DNA of 64,000 bases from Parapristionchus giblindavisi (lineage: Eukaryota > Nematoda > Chromadorea > Rhabditida > Diplogasteridae). This document shows, piece after piece, positions 36,154 through 48,700 of the stretch. Each line of letters begins with the position of its first letter. Positions within the stretch are counted from its first letter, which is position 1. The stretch is taken from positions 328,383-392,382 of the forward strand of contig CALSFV010000087.1 of NCBI GenBank assembly GCA_943737045.1, read 5' to 3'. Both the position numbers and the translations under genes were made by a program. Below the pieces are notes generated by a model. The model saw nothing but the letters and a program-made list of their open reading frames with translations, searched no databases and had not been told where the DNA came from.

Positions 36154-39100
36154 ATTCGATACGGTCTTATGAAGTAAATCGTGATTATTGGACTCGTACA
36201 AATACAAAATCCTCCTATCTGAAACACATTTTCGTATAAATTATTTCACAAAATCCACTATTGTCTTCCCCATTCATTCACACACGCAATCCACAATAAA
36301 TGTAATCGAAATACCTATTTTAGGAAAAGAGAGATTTGTCTTTTATTGGTAAACACATTACTAACTATGGCACGATTGAATAAGATGATGATAGAAATAT
36401 TGCAATCATCATTCACATGACCAAATTTTTGTTACAATACTTGAAAGAACAAATGAGAAAATTAAAAATAGAAAACCATGTGAACGCTGAACTCGAGATA
36501 CATTGAATGAGCCAAATTGAAGAATCCTATTAGAAAACAAGTGACGGCAATGAGAAATATTTGGGAGATAAGAGTTTGTAGAGTGAGTGCCTCAATGAAA
36601 CAATTTATTTGGTTCAGAAAAAAGTTTTGCAAAAGAATTCCATTTAATATCTGTCGATTTTCGAACGAGAAATGTTATTGAGTCAATACTATTTCTCTAA
36701 AAATGATCGCTGATTACCTTCAGAATTTGCCTATGTGAACCTCTCGTGAACGATGTCAAATTTATCGTTTTCTTTTTGAGAAAACTGAAATGATCATTAA
36801 ATCAAAGAAATGTTAATTTGAAGAGTCTCTCTCTGATCCTACTCTCTTGTCGACTTGAAAGTGTAAGAGTGATTACAAAGACTATTTCTCTCACTTTTTT
36901 ATGCAAAATTCAAGGTGACCCATCACACCAAACCTATGAATCCGCACGCCGACTATGATATTAATACACAAGAATGGAAGAGCTGTCATGCAGATCCAAC
37001 AAATCGAAGGAAGAATTGGCGAGTGTGGAATGTTTAGAACACCTTAATTTTTAATTAAAAGATTCATATAGGAATCAATAATATTGTGATTTGGGATCGG
37101 CAAATGTGCAATCGAGCACAATTAATTTTAAAAAAATGAATGAAAGTGAAAAGCACGACCTTTCTTTCTCTTTCATGTTCATTGAACAATCGGTTTAAAA
37201 ACAGCCAACACAATTCTACAAAAAAACTTGAAAATGATGTCCCAATGCACGGATTGTACCAAAATGTCATTAAATTCGTGTAGCACGACTTTTTTATCAT
37301 TTTAATTGCGTTCATGCACGTACCGGCCATGCATTTGCACGAATGTGTATCACTATCACTGATATTTGAAATTCTGTATAATTCATTCTACTTTATGTTT
37401 AATATTTCTTGGTCATCGATAAATGACAAAGGTCAGAGCACTGTGGTTCGTCAAAACATGACATCCGTAATCTAATGTGGCGTTAAAATCTTAGAAAAGT
37501 AAATGGAAAGGTGAAAAGTAGTGTTAATTTTTTGTCTGTAAAAGTAGTTGGAAAAGTTACGAAAAAAACCCGTTGTAAGAGTTTGCGTGATAGCAAGAGA
37601 AAAATGAGAGAGAGAGAGAGTGATTATTGAGGTGGCATAAATTCATTGATCATGAAAAATTTGGATATGTTTCAACTTTAAGAGAAGAAGATTCAAATAA
37701 AGCGAAAGCTCAGTGTTGATTAAGATAGAAAACCAATAACAAAATTAATAAATTTAAAAGAGAGCGAGTTATGTGGCGATAAAATCTGTGAAAACTATAT
37801 GAAAAAGTGAAAAGTAATGTTAATTTTGTGACTGTAAAAGTAGTTGGAAAAGTAACGAAACCCGTTGTAAGAGTTTGCGTGATAGCAAGAGAAAAATGAG
37901 AGAGAGAGAGAGTGATTATTGAGGTGGCATAAATTCATTGATCATGAAAAATTTGGATATGTTTCAACTTTAAGAGAAGAAGATTCAAATAAAGCGAAAG
38001 CTCAGTGTTGATTAAGATAGAAAACCAATAACAAAATTAATAAATTTAAAAGAGAGCGAGTTATGTGGCGATAAAATCTGTGAAAACTATATGAAAAAGT
38101 GAAAAGTAATGTTAATTTTGTGACTGTAAAAGTAGTTGGAAAAGTAACGAAACCCGTTGTAAGAGTTTGCGTGATAGCAAGAGAAAAATGAGAGAGAGAG
38201 AGTGATTATTGAGGTGGCATAAATTCATTGATCATGAAAAATTTGGATATGTTTCAACTTTAAGAGAAGAAGATTCAAATAAAGCGAAAGCTCAGTGTTG
38301 ATTAAGATAGAAAACCAATAACAAAATTAATAAATTTAAAAGAGAGCGAGTTATGTGGCGATAAAATCTGTGAAAACTATATGAAAAAGTGAAAAGTAAT
38401 GTTAATTTTGTGACTGTAAAAGTAGTTGGAAAAGTAACGAAACCCGTTGTAAGAGTTTGTCAGTTAAGAAGCTATGCTGCTTTTCCAACTACTTTATAAT
38501 AATACTTTATCTTATCAGCACATTAAATGCAGAAGGGGTCAAAACAGGGGGAATCTTCTTATCCACAAGATTTATCCTTTCGTCTCTGAGAGAATTGATC
38601 TCTATTCAAGAAAACGGCAGCATATGAAACTTGATTACAATAATCAAATAACCCACGATAACTTGACGTTGCTCGTCCAATCGGCCTGATTGACAAGGTG
38701 GAAATACCGCTCCTGACTTTCCAAAGTCTGCTAGGAGGGGACTCAACTGTTGGTCCCTTTCTCTTGATGGAATAGGCGAGTGTAGCCGAGAGTGTAGAGA
38801 GAACAGTCCAACCGACCGAACCGCAGTGAGAAAAGGCAGAAGAATGCAACTACTTTTACAATCACTAAATTAACACTACTTTTCGCTTTCCATCTACAGA
38901 TTTTCACACCACATAATATTATCCCAATTTCTTAAAATAGTAAACTTTAGATGACGGCTTAATAAGGAAGTTCTATCAAATTGTTACATAACCCATTTGG
39001 AATTGCCATTTTTTCTATTATATAATAGACATAGTATAACAATAGTTTCTTCAATCATAAACTATATTCGAAGATCTCACCTCCATAATAGGCATTAGAG

Positions 39101-40046
39101 ATGTCATATTGCGGAACGTATTTGTGAAACAGCGGAGCGATTTCGGGTTCCTTTGAGAATCCTTGTAGATAGAAGCACTTTAAAGTATACTTGAGAAGAA
39201 CAACGATAATATAACATGTGTGGTGACATATAATGCCATATTCACAGACAGATTTAATTTTAATATTGTATATTCCAAATATCATTTCATAATGGTTAAA
39301 ATATAAACAAATATGGCCAAATTAGAACAAGCGTTACGTACGAAGCAAATGACTGTAGGTACAGAGATGATGAACACTACGAGTAAGACATATCGAGGCT
39401 GTGGTTTCTTGTGGTAGAGAACGTAGTACCTGTATCTCATAATTTTGAAGTGTGTTCATAAAATGAAATAATTGTTGAAAACGTAACCTATAGCAGAAGT
39501 TGGCGGTTGTTTGAGCATTGTATGCGGCAGATCCGTGTAGAACAAGAGCATAGAAGACATAACACAGGAATCTAGATCTGAAATACGTCGCTGGTCCAGT
39601 GTAGACACAGACAATACCCTCGTAACCGAATGGAATTATTCTGAAGTAGAATCAAATTATGAAATTAAATATTACATTTTGTTTGTAAAAAATCACACCT
39701 CGGAAATATCATCAACGAAGAGAAGGCCGTGAGCATTTCAATACAACTCACGCTGAAATTTTCACATTTTTGCATTAACAATGAAGAAATGAGATCAGGC
39801 TGTATGTTGAGTGGTTTATGTATGGTACGCAAGATTTTGTAGGTGTTGAAACCACGAGAAATTAATAGAGTGTAATAACCATTTTTCAAGATAATACAGA
39901 TAAACATACGATAGGAGCATAATGGAGTAGCTTCTCAACGATAAAGGGGTATTGTTTATTATGAGATTACATAGAATGATATTGAATGTTATGGAGATAA
40001 CACAGAAGACGTTGTGGATGGTGATGAGAGGCAATGGTGCATCCAT
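36154..40046 (-). CDS. Serpentine chemoreceptor, Srd-like (paralogue C)
   Basis: Minus-strand paralogue of A and B. Exons in phase: 39910-40046 (MDAPLPLITIHNVFCVIS), 39699-39752, 39488-39640 (IIPFGYEGIVCVYTGPATYF), 39342-39429 (RYYVLYHKKPQPRYVLLV), 39081-39177, 36934-37042, 36718-36784, 36477-36590 and 36154-36218 (TM7 IGGFCICTSPIITIYFIRPY). Lengths match A and B, except that the 206-base fifth exon is split exactly into 97 + 109 by a 2 kb intron holding a repeat element. The donor after 36477 is weak (GTTTTC). The last exon expected from A and B (112 bases) was not found; a candidate at 35961-36021 would give a shorter, diverged tail (MRLKQIIKNIHNSEI...). C may be damaged at the 3' end. Confidence 0.78.
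37472..38925. mobile_element. Terminal-inverted-repeat element with internal tandem repeats
   Basis: The left end (TAATGTGGCGTTAAAATCT ... AAAAGTAGTTGG, 37472-37555) is the inverted complement of the right end (38850-38925). Between them three units of 290-292 bases start at 37571, 37863 and 38155, with a partial fourth at 38445. Each unit contains another copy of the end sequence and a GAGAGAGAGA tract. The element lies in the extra intron of chemoreceptor C. Confidence 0.85.
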
Positions 40047-40049
40047 AAC

Positions 40050-42080
40050 TTAAAGGAAAATATATCTCTGAACTTGAATCGATGGTATAGAATAGAACAA
40101 GAACATACGATGTCAAGAGACAAACAAATTTAAAGAAATACTAAAAAGCTATAACAACTAGAAAATCTCTGATCTGGTTACTGAATATGAGAGATTATTA
40201 CGCAATTGGATAATTTCAGATTAGTTTGGGTTTTTTTGGATCAGAAATATGTTTTGATGGCCTCAAGTCTCTTCAATCTAATTGTAAGCATAATGAACGA
40301 AACAGTATAACATCACTGTAGTTTACTTAAAGATATTCTCTATTGCGGCTTTATTAACGATATATAAAAATGAAAGTTATTGAACAGTGACTCTCATTGG
40401 TTTGGTTAATACACAACACATATATGTTTTATTTTTTTATATTTTCTTATTTTTGATTTCTTTCGTGAACAAACTATTTTGTCGTCAATATTTTCATGAA
40501 CAAACTATGAAGACAGAAAAAAAAAGGTTAAGTTGTTCTACATGCCGCACACAATTTATTTTATGCTAATTCTGGCATATCAATTGACACTTTGGTAAGC
40601 TAAATGCAATATACTTGCATGAACATTCGAGATTCTTCACATTTAATCCCATCAAATGAAATGCTACTGATCTTTATATTGTTAAGAATATCATAAGCCA
40701 GGAGTTACATTAATCCTGACTATGATTCTTATCCTGATTGGCGAGATATCAAAACTCAAATATAGTGAAATAAGAATATTAAAGTGAGGTAACACGTCAA
40801 AGCAAGGCCTCATGTGGTTTAAAAAAAAATTAAATACAAGGTATAAACAAAAATAACTAGAACTCGACACTTGCCAAAATATATAAATCATGCACATTCG
40901 TAGTTCTACCAAGAATAAATAGAACAAATAAAGTAATAAATGTTCTTACCCTTGACAAATGGAAGAAAATTTGTATACAAGTCAGTATAGACACTACGTA
41001 AAATAATATTTTTCGACATTTTCTGTGTCATTTTGATCAGGTCGACAGTGCAGATTTTTCACAAATTAATGACCTATCGTTTTATAAGAACAAACACTCA
41101 TATTTACTATGAAAAGGGCAAGCCTACTCATATATGAATAAATGATGTGTTAAATAATACATAGATCAACGCCTGCATCAAATTATATAGTATTTGATTT
41201 CACCGAATGGTCATGATAATAAAATCGGTTCAAGCAAAACTAATTCCGAGAGCCATCATAGCATGTAATTGTAGCTCATTTTTGATACTTTGATTCTCCA
41301 TGTTTGAGAATGGGACGTTTCCCTTGCTGACTATGGAAATGGACTTACACAAGTCATGAAAAGAGGTAGACGATGGTCCCTATCTAACCACTAGTGATCT
41401 AACAGTAGCAAGAACTACCTTCGAGACCGTTAAATAGACCATCCTTCAAGGAATATCGTCCATCGGAAAGGTGATATTGATGGTATAGAAATCAATTGTT
41501 TTATTAGTGTGATTATTTGTGCAATGACTATTTCTTGTTTTGCATAGTTCAGATACTGTGAACAATGCAAAATTTATATATCAAATCAGCGCGGCGAAGG
41601 TCAGACGAGTTAGGCATGAGGAAGTGGAGAGGCAATCGAGAGTTAGGCGAGAGAGCAGTCGTCCGTTGACTCGGTATTTACATATAGTTAGTCATTTTCT
41701 TATGTATATTTTATACGGACAATAACGAAACATCACAAACTGTAAGATTGACCCAGGATTTTGTGGCAGATAAATATGTTCATACTTTATTTTGTAAAGA
41801 AATTTTCGCATAGTCCAGATATGCTTTAAAGTAATGAGATGACAGATCTTTATATTACTCAATAACTCAATGTTAACGTCATTATAATGAAAGATGGAAA
41901 GCTGAATGCGCACAGCATTCATTCCTTTTATGAATCACTTCTTAATTTCACGTAATAATATAATGCATTATCTTCATTGCTTGTCTACTTCACGACCACT
42001 TTCTCCAAAATGAGAAAGGCCATTGTATTGAAAATATCTAATTGAATCAGCGAATACTAGTCAACTTTCAGTAAACTTTT
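40050..42080. other. Intergenic region, no gene seen
   Basis: Between the start of chemoreceptor C and the 3' end of the LRR receptor gene (minus strand). Part (about 40480-40575) resembles 52815-52910, a dispersed repeat. No supported coding exon. Confidence 0.5.
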
Positions 42081-42085
42081 GGCTT

Positions 42086-42555
42086 ATGCAGTGTTCAGAA
42101 CTTGGAAAATGCACGAAAATGCGGAAAATGCTGTTCAGAAGTTCAGCCGGAAAATGCTCTGAAAATGCTCATTTTCGAGGATTTTAAGCATATTTTAATG
42201 GTTTTTTTGTTTAATATCAACGTTTATTGGTCGCAAACAGTGTTATGGACGCATTTTATTGATGATAAGTGATAATTTTAAATATGGACTCGCTAGGTTG
42301 ATTTTTCGCAGCATTTTCGTTGATTTTCGGCTTAAAGTGCTCAAAAAAGGATCATACGATATTTATTTCAGCAGCATACTTTATAAATGAGCTAAGTTAG
42401 CTGTTTTCCATGAAACAACGAGGTTCAACGCTTTTAAAGTGTATAAAACCATATTTTTTGATCCAAAATCGAGCATTTTCGATCATTTTCCACCTGAACT
42501 TTTGAACAGCATTTTCCGCATTTTCTTGCATTTTCCAAGTTCTGAACACAGCATT
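42086..42555. mobile_element. Palindromic element E6, about 470 bases
   Basis: Ends TGCAGTGTTCAGAACTTGG and its complement CCAAGTTCTGAACACAGCA; arms rich in GAAAATGC/GCATTTTC. Flanked by TTA on both sides. Confidence 0.75.
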
Positions 42556-42780
42556 ACTGCCAGATTCGAAGAATAAATATAAAATAAAAGGACAGTTTAT
42601 ACGCCGTACAAACGATACAAAGTAGGATACGTGAAAAGTTGACATAATTCATTCCAGCTCACACTTTCCAGTAATGCGAGCAAATGAAATTGAAAGAACT
42701 GTTCTAAAATATCTAGCACATCAAACAGAATCAACCAAAACAGATTAAATTCTGTTTTCGCGCATCCATGATCTTATATT

Positions 42781-45700
42781 TCATCGATTTAGTGGTTCTG
42801 CCTCAAATGAAGTGCTCCTCACGATCTCAACGTCTGATCGATTGAACCTGAGAATAGTTTTGTAAAATTAGATTACATATAATACTAAAAATAATACCCA
42901 AAATAATTACACAACCTTTCCATCACTTTCGCAAATATGAAGAAAATAAAAGCGTTTGGATAGAGGATATTTCAAATGTGCTAGAATTTAAACTCCGGTA
43001 TTTCGAAACTTAAAGTCTACTTAAACTACGTCACAAATTGGAAGTAGACTTTAAGTCTACTTAAAGTGAAAGAACATTTGACGAAATGCATTACAGTATA
43101 CCACACCACTTAAAGTAGACTTACGTTTAACTTTAAGTAGACTTTCAAGTCTACTTCAAGTGAAAACTTTAAGTAGACTTTATTTAATTAGTAAATTATG
43201 TATTGATATTTCGCCCCTTTAAATCATGTCTCATCTACAAGATCCTCATTGCCATGTCAGTTTCCGTTCACACTGACTTATGCGGTCCTCTTCCCGCTAG
43301 GGCCTCATCCACCCTAAATCATTGATCCCACTCTGATCTTTGATCTTGGCATTTGAGAAAACGTTATTGAGACATTCCTGACCATCTTCACCTTCCCCCA
43401 TTTCCCTTTATCCATTGCCCCTGTTTATTCTCCCTATGCAGATTTCTTAATTTTAATTCGTTAATTTTACTTGTTGAAACATCTTTATGATGTATGATAA
43501 ATAAATAAAATAAATAAATAAGTTTCGAAATACCAGTGAAAATACCTCAAATATAGGGTGAAACCGATTGCTACTACAAGAATCATAACACAGAGGAAGA
43601 GAATGAATACGAGAGCGTTGACAATACGATGATGATCACGATCATGACGTCCTCTGAATACTTATAAATATGATAGAACATCGTAATAATGCATTTAAAT
43701 AGTTTGAAGATATTGTTGCTGTTTGAGTGTTTTTGTTAACTATCGTTATAATTTCTTACCGTCGTGGAGTTTTGGTTGGTCTAGTCTTCTGAGGAGTTGA
43801 TGATTTGGTTGTAGATTCAGAACTACTCGTTCGAGCTGAAATCGATAACATATACTATTAATATGGTAATTACGCTTAAAAAGATCGTATAGCTGGAAAG
43901 TTAATTTCTTGATCACAAGTTTAATTGTATGATCTTTTCAATATTCAGTATGTTTTCTGTATCGCGCACAATTTCTAGTTCTCACATCAGTCAGCGCCCG
44001 TGAAAAATGTTCTTTTTCTGTATGTTGTTTTTTTTTAACGAAGAGAGTTCTCGTAGTGCGCGGTGCTCTGCCCTTCAATCGTCAAAATATAAAGTTATTA
44101 CATCTTTCAGGTGCATACGGTAGCTCATCTTCGAATATCACAAATTTGGGCGTTAACCTGGCCGACTGAAATACGTTTCATTATATAAAATATGAATATT
44201 ATTATACAACCTGTGTCTTTCATATTCTGTCATTTTAAGTAGCATAATGAAAAAAAGGAATATTTATATCGGTTCATTTCATTGACTGCTAGAATAATGA
44301 ATGATATCTCAGAGAACAGGAGCTGGTCGAACTTGGGTCCAACCAGGAAAAAGTCTCATGATTAAAAAAGCATATCAGTAAAATGAGAAGGAATTAAAAA
44401 AAAGATGTTTTAGAGCCTGTCATTGTTACAGCCAATGAAGAACGGATTGTGATCGGGCGGAATAACACCTTTTACAGACAATTGTTCATAATATAATTTT
44501 TGGTTGTTGATTAAATTACGGTATTTGGAAAAGGTTTCCAGTGTTCCACTAAACTTTTTTGGTGTTACAGAAAAAAAGATGATTATTGAACTGACATTGT
44601 ATGAGGTTGTTGAGGACTTTTTGATTATTGATGTTGGGTAAATCATCGAAGTCGATGAGGTCTGCAGAAGATAATACATAAGATTTTGTTAGGTGAAAAT
44701 TAATAACAAACATCGTATCTATTTCATAAATAACAAACATAAATAATATCTATGAAGTATTTTCTATTCTTTTATTTTCTATAAATCTTCTTGAATATTC
44801 ACATTTAATAACATATTCTTCGCAAATGTTCATACCTTGTGTTGGACAGGGGGTACAACTTCCTTCATCTTCTGTATTGTATCAATGTCTGGAGACACAG
44901 ATTGGGAGGGTCCTAGTCCCTCTCCTATCGAGATATCTTCTGAACGATAAATATTTGTTTCGTTTAACTATAAGATATTTATCATTGAACTGAGCGAACG
45001 CATCCTATTTTTCTTTTGTATATTTAATTTCTATTTTGTCTAGCGAATTTTATTTGGTAATCGACGAGAAAACTCAACACGACTTTCATATTCCAATGAA
45101 AGATTTTAAAAAATATTCAGATCAATTGTATTCAATACTATTCAATACTATTAATATATTAGGCTCGTTACTAGATTTAAAACATTAAAATACATTTAAC
45201 AATTTTAAAACAAAAATATTTTTTTGTTGCGATTTTGTTTTTTTTCTGGGCTAGGAATTAGTTCTCGTTGTGGAACCTTACTTTAAGTGCCTCAGTATGG
45301 AATAAAGTATCGAAAGATGTAGTTTTTGATTAATATATGCGTATATATGGAGGCCCTACAGAAATGAATTGGCTCAACAGTCATATGCCATTGCGACACC
45401 ATTATACTTATACATTATATTATTTTAACTTTCAGAATACTAAATCCTCTTACCATCCATGCTATTCGAGCTGGATACTTCAAGGACGGGATGGAGTGTG
45501 TTTGGCGCCATTTGTATCCCGGAGGCACCAGCGCCGAACGATGAACCAGTCGGAGGAAACGAGGGATGGAAACCAATCTCGATGTCGGTTAGATTGTCAC
45601 ATAGAGAATGACGGCCTGGTAGAACCTTAAAGGACAACTATGAAAAGGAAAAAAGATTTGATGAATGTTTGGACCAGACATATTGTTATAGACAAAGAAA

Positions 45701-48700
45701 CGTTCCTGAACTTTATTCACTGGGATTTTTCCATACCTCAATCATGCTGACTATACCGACTCCAGCCAGATCACACTGTACCGATGAGATATCTGATACC
45801 TGCAATGAAATATAGTTTTAAATTCATAGAAATTTAACAAAATAAAATATTTGAGACTGAAACACCGCATTAGCTTGAACAATGCGGCATGGAAACTATA
45901 TTCGAAGTTCCGCGAGTATTTTCATGAATAGTGCAAGAATCATGAATGAATCATGTTTGTCGAGTACAAAGAAAGGAACGAATTGTTGAAAATTGGAAAG
46001 AAAAAATTGGGCTAACTAGTCCGCACATTTTGATTTCTAAAATTATCCAAATTTTGCATGCCTTACTAGTCCGCACATTTATTATTGCTCCAAACGATAT
46101 CCCTTGCACAACCAAAATATTTTGCATTTTCATAGACATTAGCGCAGGTCATCTTTAAAGCTATTCCATTTTTAAAGCTGTGATATTTTGAAACTCTCCA
46201 CTCTGGTAACAAATGCAAAAAGGATTAGATCGTGGCCAGAGATACGGTTAAATTATTTAGCGTTCCTTCAAGGATGTCTGAAGAATGGGAATAACACAGA
46301 AGTTTTGCAGAAAGTGAATTGTTGAATGTGCGCACATAGGATTTATTGTTAGCTTATGTGAAAAAAAAATCAGATAGCTCATAAATTGAACACGTGAGCG
46401 TCTTTCAAAGTATGCAACAAAAGAATGAGATAAAGTGAGGAGAATAAAGAAGTTAGCTCCCTCTTCTGTCAAATGAATGTCCAACTCCGATTAGAGTATT
46501 AGAGGAGAAATACTCTATGACATCATTTGCCAAAGTGAAAGCTCTACGAGAAAATTGAAATTAGCATGATTTATCCTTTATTTTGGGAAAAGGAAGGTTT
46601 TGTTTCATGTTGAGACTTCCTTTAAAAGTTCACTAAAAGCTGTGCTTGAATCACGTGTGAACAATGAACTTAAATGGTTTAATGAACCAAAGACTGAATA
46701 GCTTAGCAAGTAAGATAGACAAAGATACATCGTTGACGTCCTTCTCCCCAGGGGGTAGAAGGAAGGAGCAATTAAAAAGAGAAATTTAAATATTTTGAAT
46801 AACGTGCGTAAACACCGCATATATATTTCTTCTTATGTTAACGATTTTTTGTATAAAAGCAGTGAAATTGTGGACAGCTTCATATTGAAAAAATCATGAC
46901 ATTTCGCGAGTGCCAATACTCGAAATGAGGAAGTCGTCACAATGCCCTACTACATTTCTAAAAAAATAGATAGATGTTTTCCCGTATTTTTATTCAATTA
47001 AATCAAAAAAAGAATACAAGGACGATAAGATTTTCCAGAATATTACATGAAACAGCAATAAAGAGATAATAAAAATCCAGTATGCATCCAATTTGGCCAA
47101 GAATCTGTTAATGCGTAAAGGAGCAATTTCAATTAATTTACAACGTAAGAATGTGGTCAAGGAGAGCGGAAAACAATTAAGCCTCTCAATTTGAGCTGAA
47201 TATATTACATGTTCAGTGGTATGTAGAACAAGCACAAATGTGGCCAAACCACCAATATCACTAGAAAAGGTGTTTGAAGCTGATTTCACAAGTTTTGACA
47301 TATAGAGCTTATTTTCACAAATCATCCCTGCGGCTACGTTTGCTTATCTCTCCACTCGTAGCAATTAGTAAAAGCACTGGGCACAAACGTTTATGTGCAT
47401 TCCCTTTTGAAAAGTTCCTTTGTTGATCGTTCTATAACTCATTGAGAGAATCATGTAGGCCTATTTGGTAGAAACCGCTAAATTTCAATATCGATTATCT
47501 CTCTTGAAAAAGGGATTTGTATTCGTAAACTAGTGATATTGGTTTGGCCAAGGCTCACGGACATTTGAGATCCTCCCCTTATAAGAGGAAGTTCTGAAAT
47601 AGAAATAGAAATAGAATAGAGTGGGATTTAGAATCACTATAATATTACGTGCAGTAAAGATATGAAGGCATATCTCAAAATAATTTGAACCGCTGGCAAC
47701 GTTCTCTCACTTTTTTCTCACCATGATAAAAAAGTGTTTCAATTCATCTTGGAGTATGCAAGACATAAGAGACATAAAATGGTCGATGGGTTCTATAAAA
47801 ACAAACACACTCTCTCTTTCTTGTTCTCTTATCACAATACATACAAATAAAGCAATACAATACTGATTCAAGCTTTAACATGGGGGAGTTGAAAAAGGTG
47901 ATCTTCGCTTTAACCATAAGTGATCCCATTCTTAAGTATCTTTGGGAATATCTCGTCATTATTCTCTGCCAGTGAAGAAATTAAATAAAGTGCGATATTA
48001 ATGATGAGATTTTCAGCCGCTTTAAAAGAAGCCAAAACGGTTTCTTCACACAAAATACATTTTGTACTTTCTATGGCGATTTAAAGCCCCATAAAAGTAT
48101 GGATGATATAAAAATTTGGCAAAACTGTCACTAAAAATGTTTTATATTTCGTTCAAGCGAAGTAAAAAAGTTGGTAAGAAAGAAGTTTGTTCAGATAAAA
48201 ATATCATTCGGTACCCAAATGATCTCTCTTTTTTACAATTTGTTAAATTGTAACGAAAGAACGCGCGATGAGGAAACGATTGATTGATCTTAATTTCGAT
48301 TTAAAAAATGAACTTCTATCAACCTCTTATTCGACGTTGATTCATTTCAAAACATTTCATGCGTGTGGCTAAATGGCTAAGGGCTTGGTGTGAAAGTATA
48401 TTGCTTCTTGAATTGTCGGTTTCGAGTCCGACAGAAGTTTTGCAACTTTTGCTCTTGTCTTTTGCATATGTTTTTTTAACAAATTAAATCTACGCTTTCT
48501 GATTTCTTTTTTTGCCCTAGTGATGTTCACTAATGCTCTTAATGCTCTATCTCTCATACTCTAAAACATTTCTCGTTCTATCAAATCCTTATAAGAGACG
48601 AATCGCGAGAAAATCGACCGTTTCGGAGGGTCCGCGGACATAGAAATTTCGACCCCCTGAAAAATTCAGATTAAGTACTTTGAACGATGCTCTATCGAAC

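Noticed and set aside
48358..48440. tRNA gene on the plus strand
   Set aside because: Box A (TGGCTAAATGG) fits, but the T loop has eight bases and no good anticodon or acceptor stem forms.
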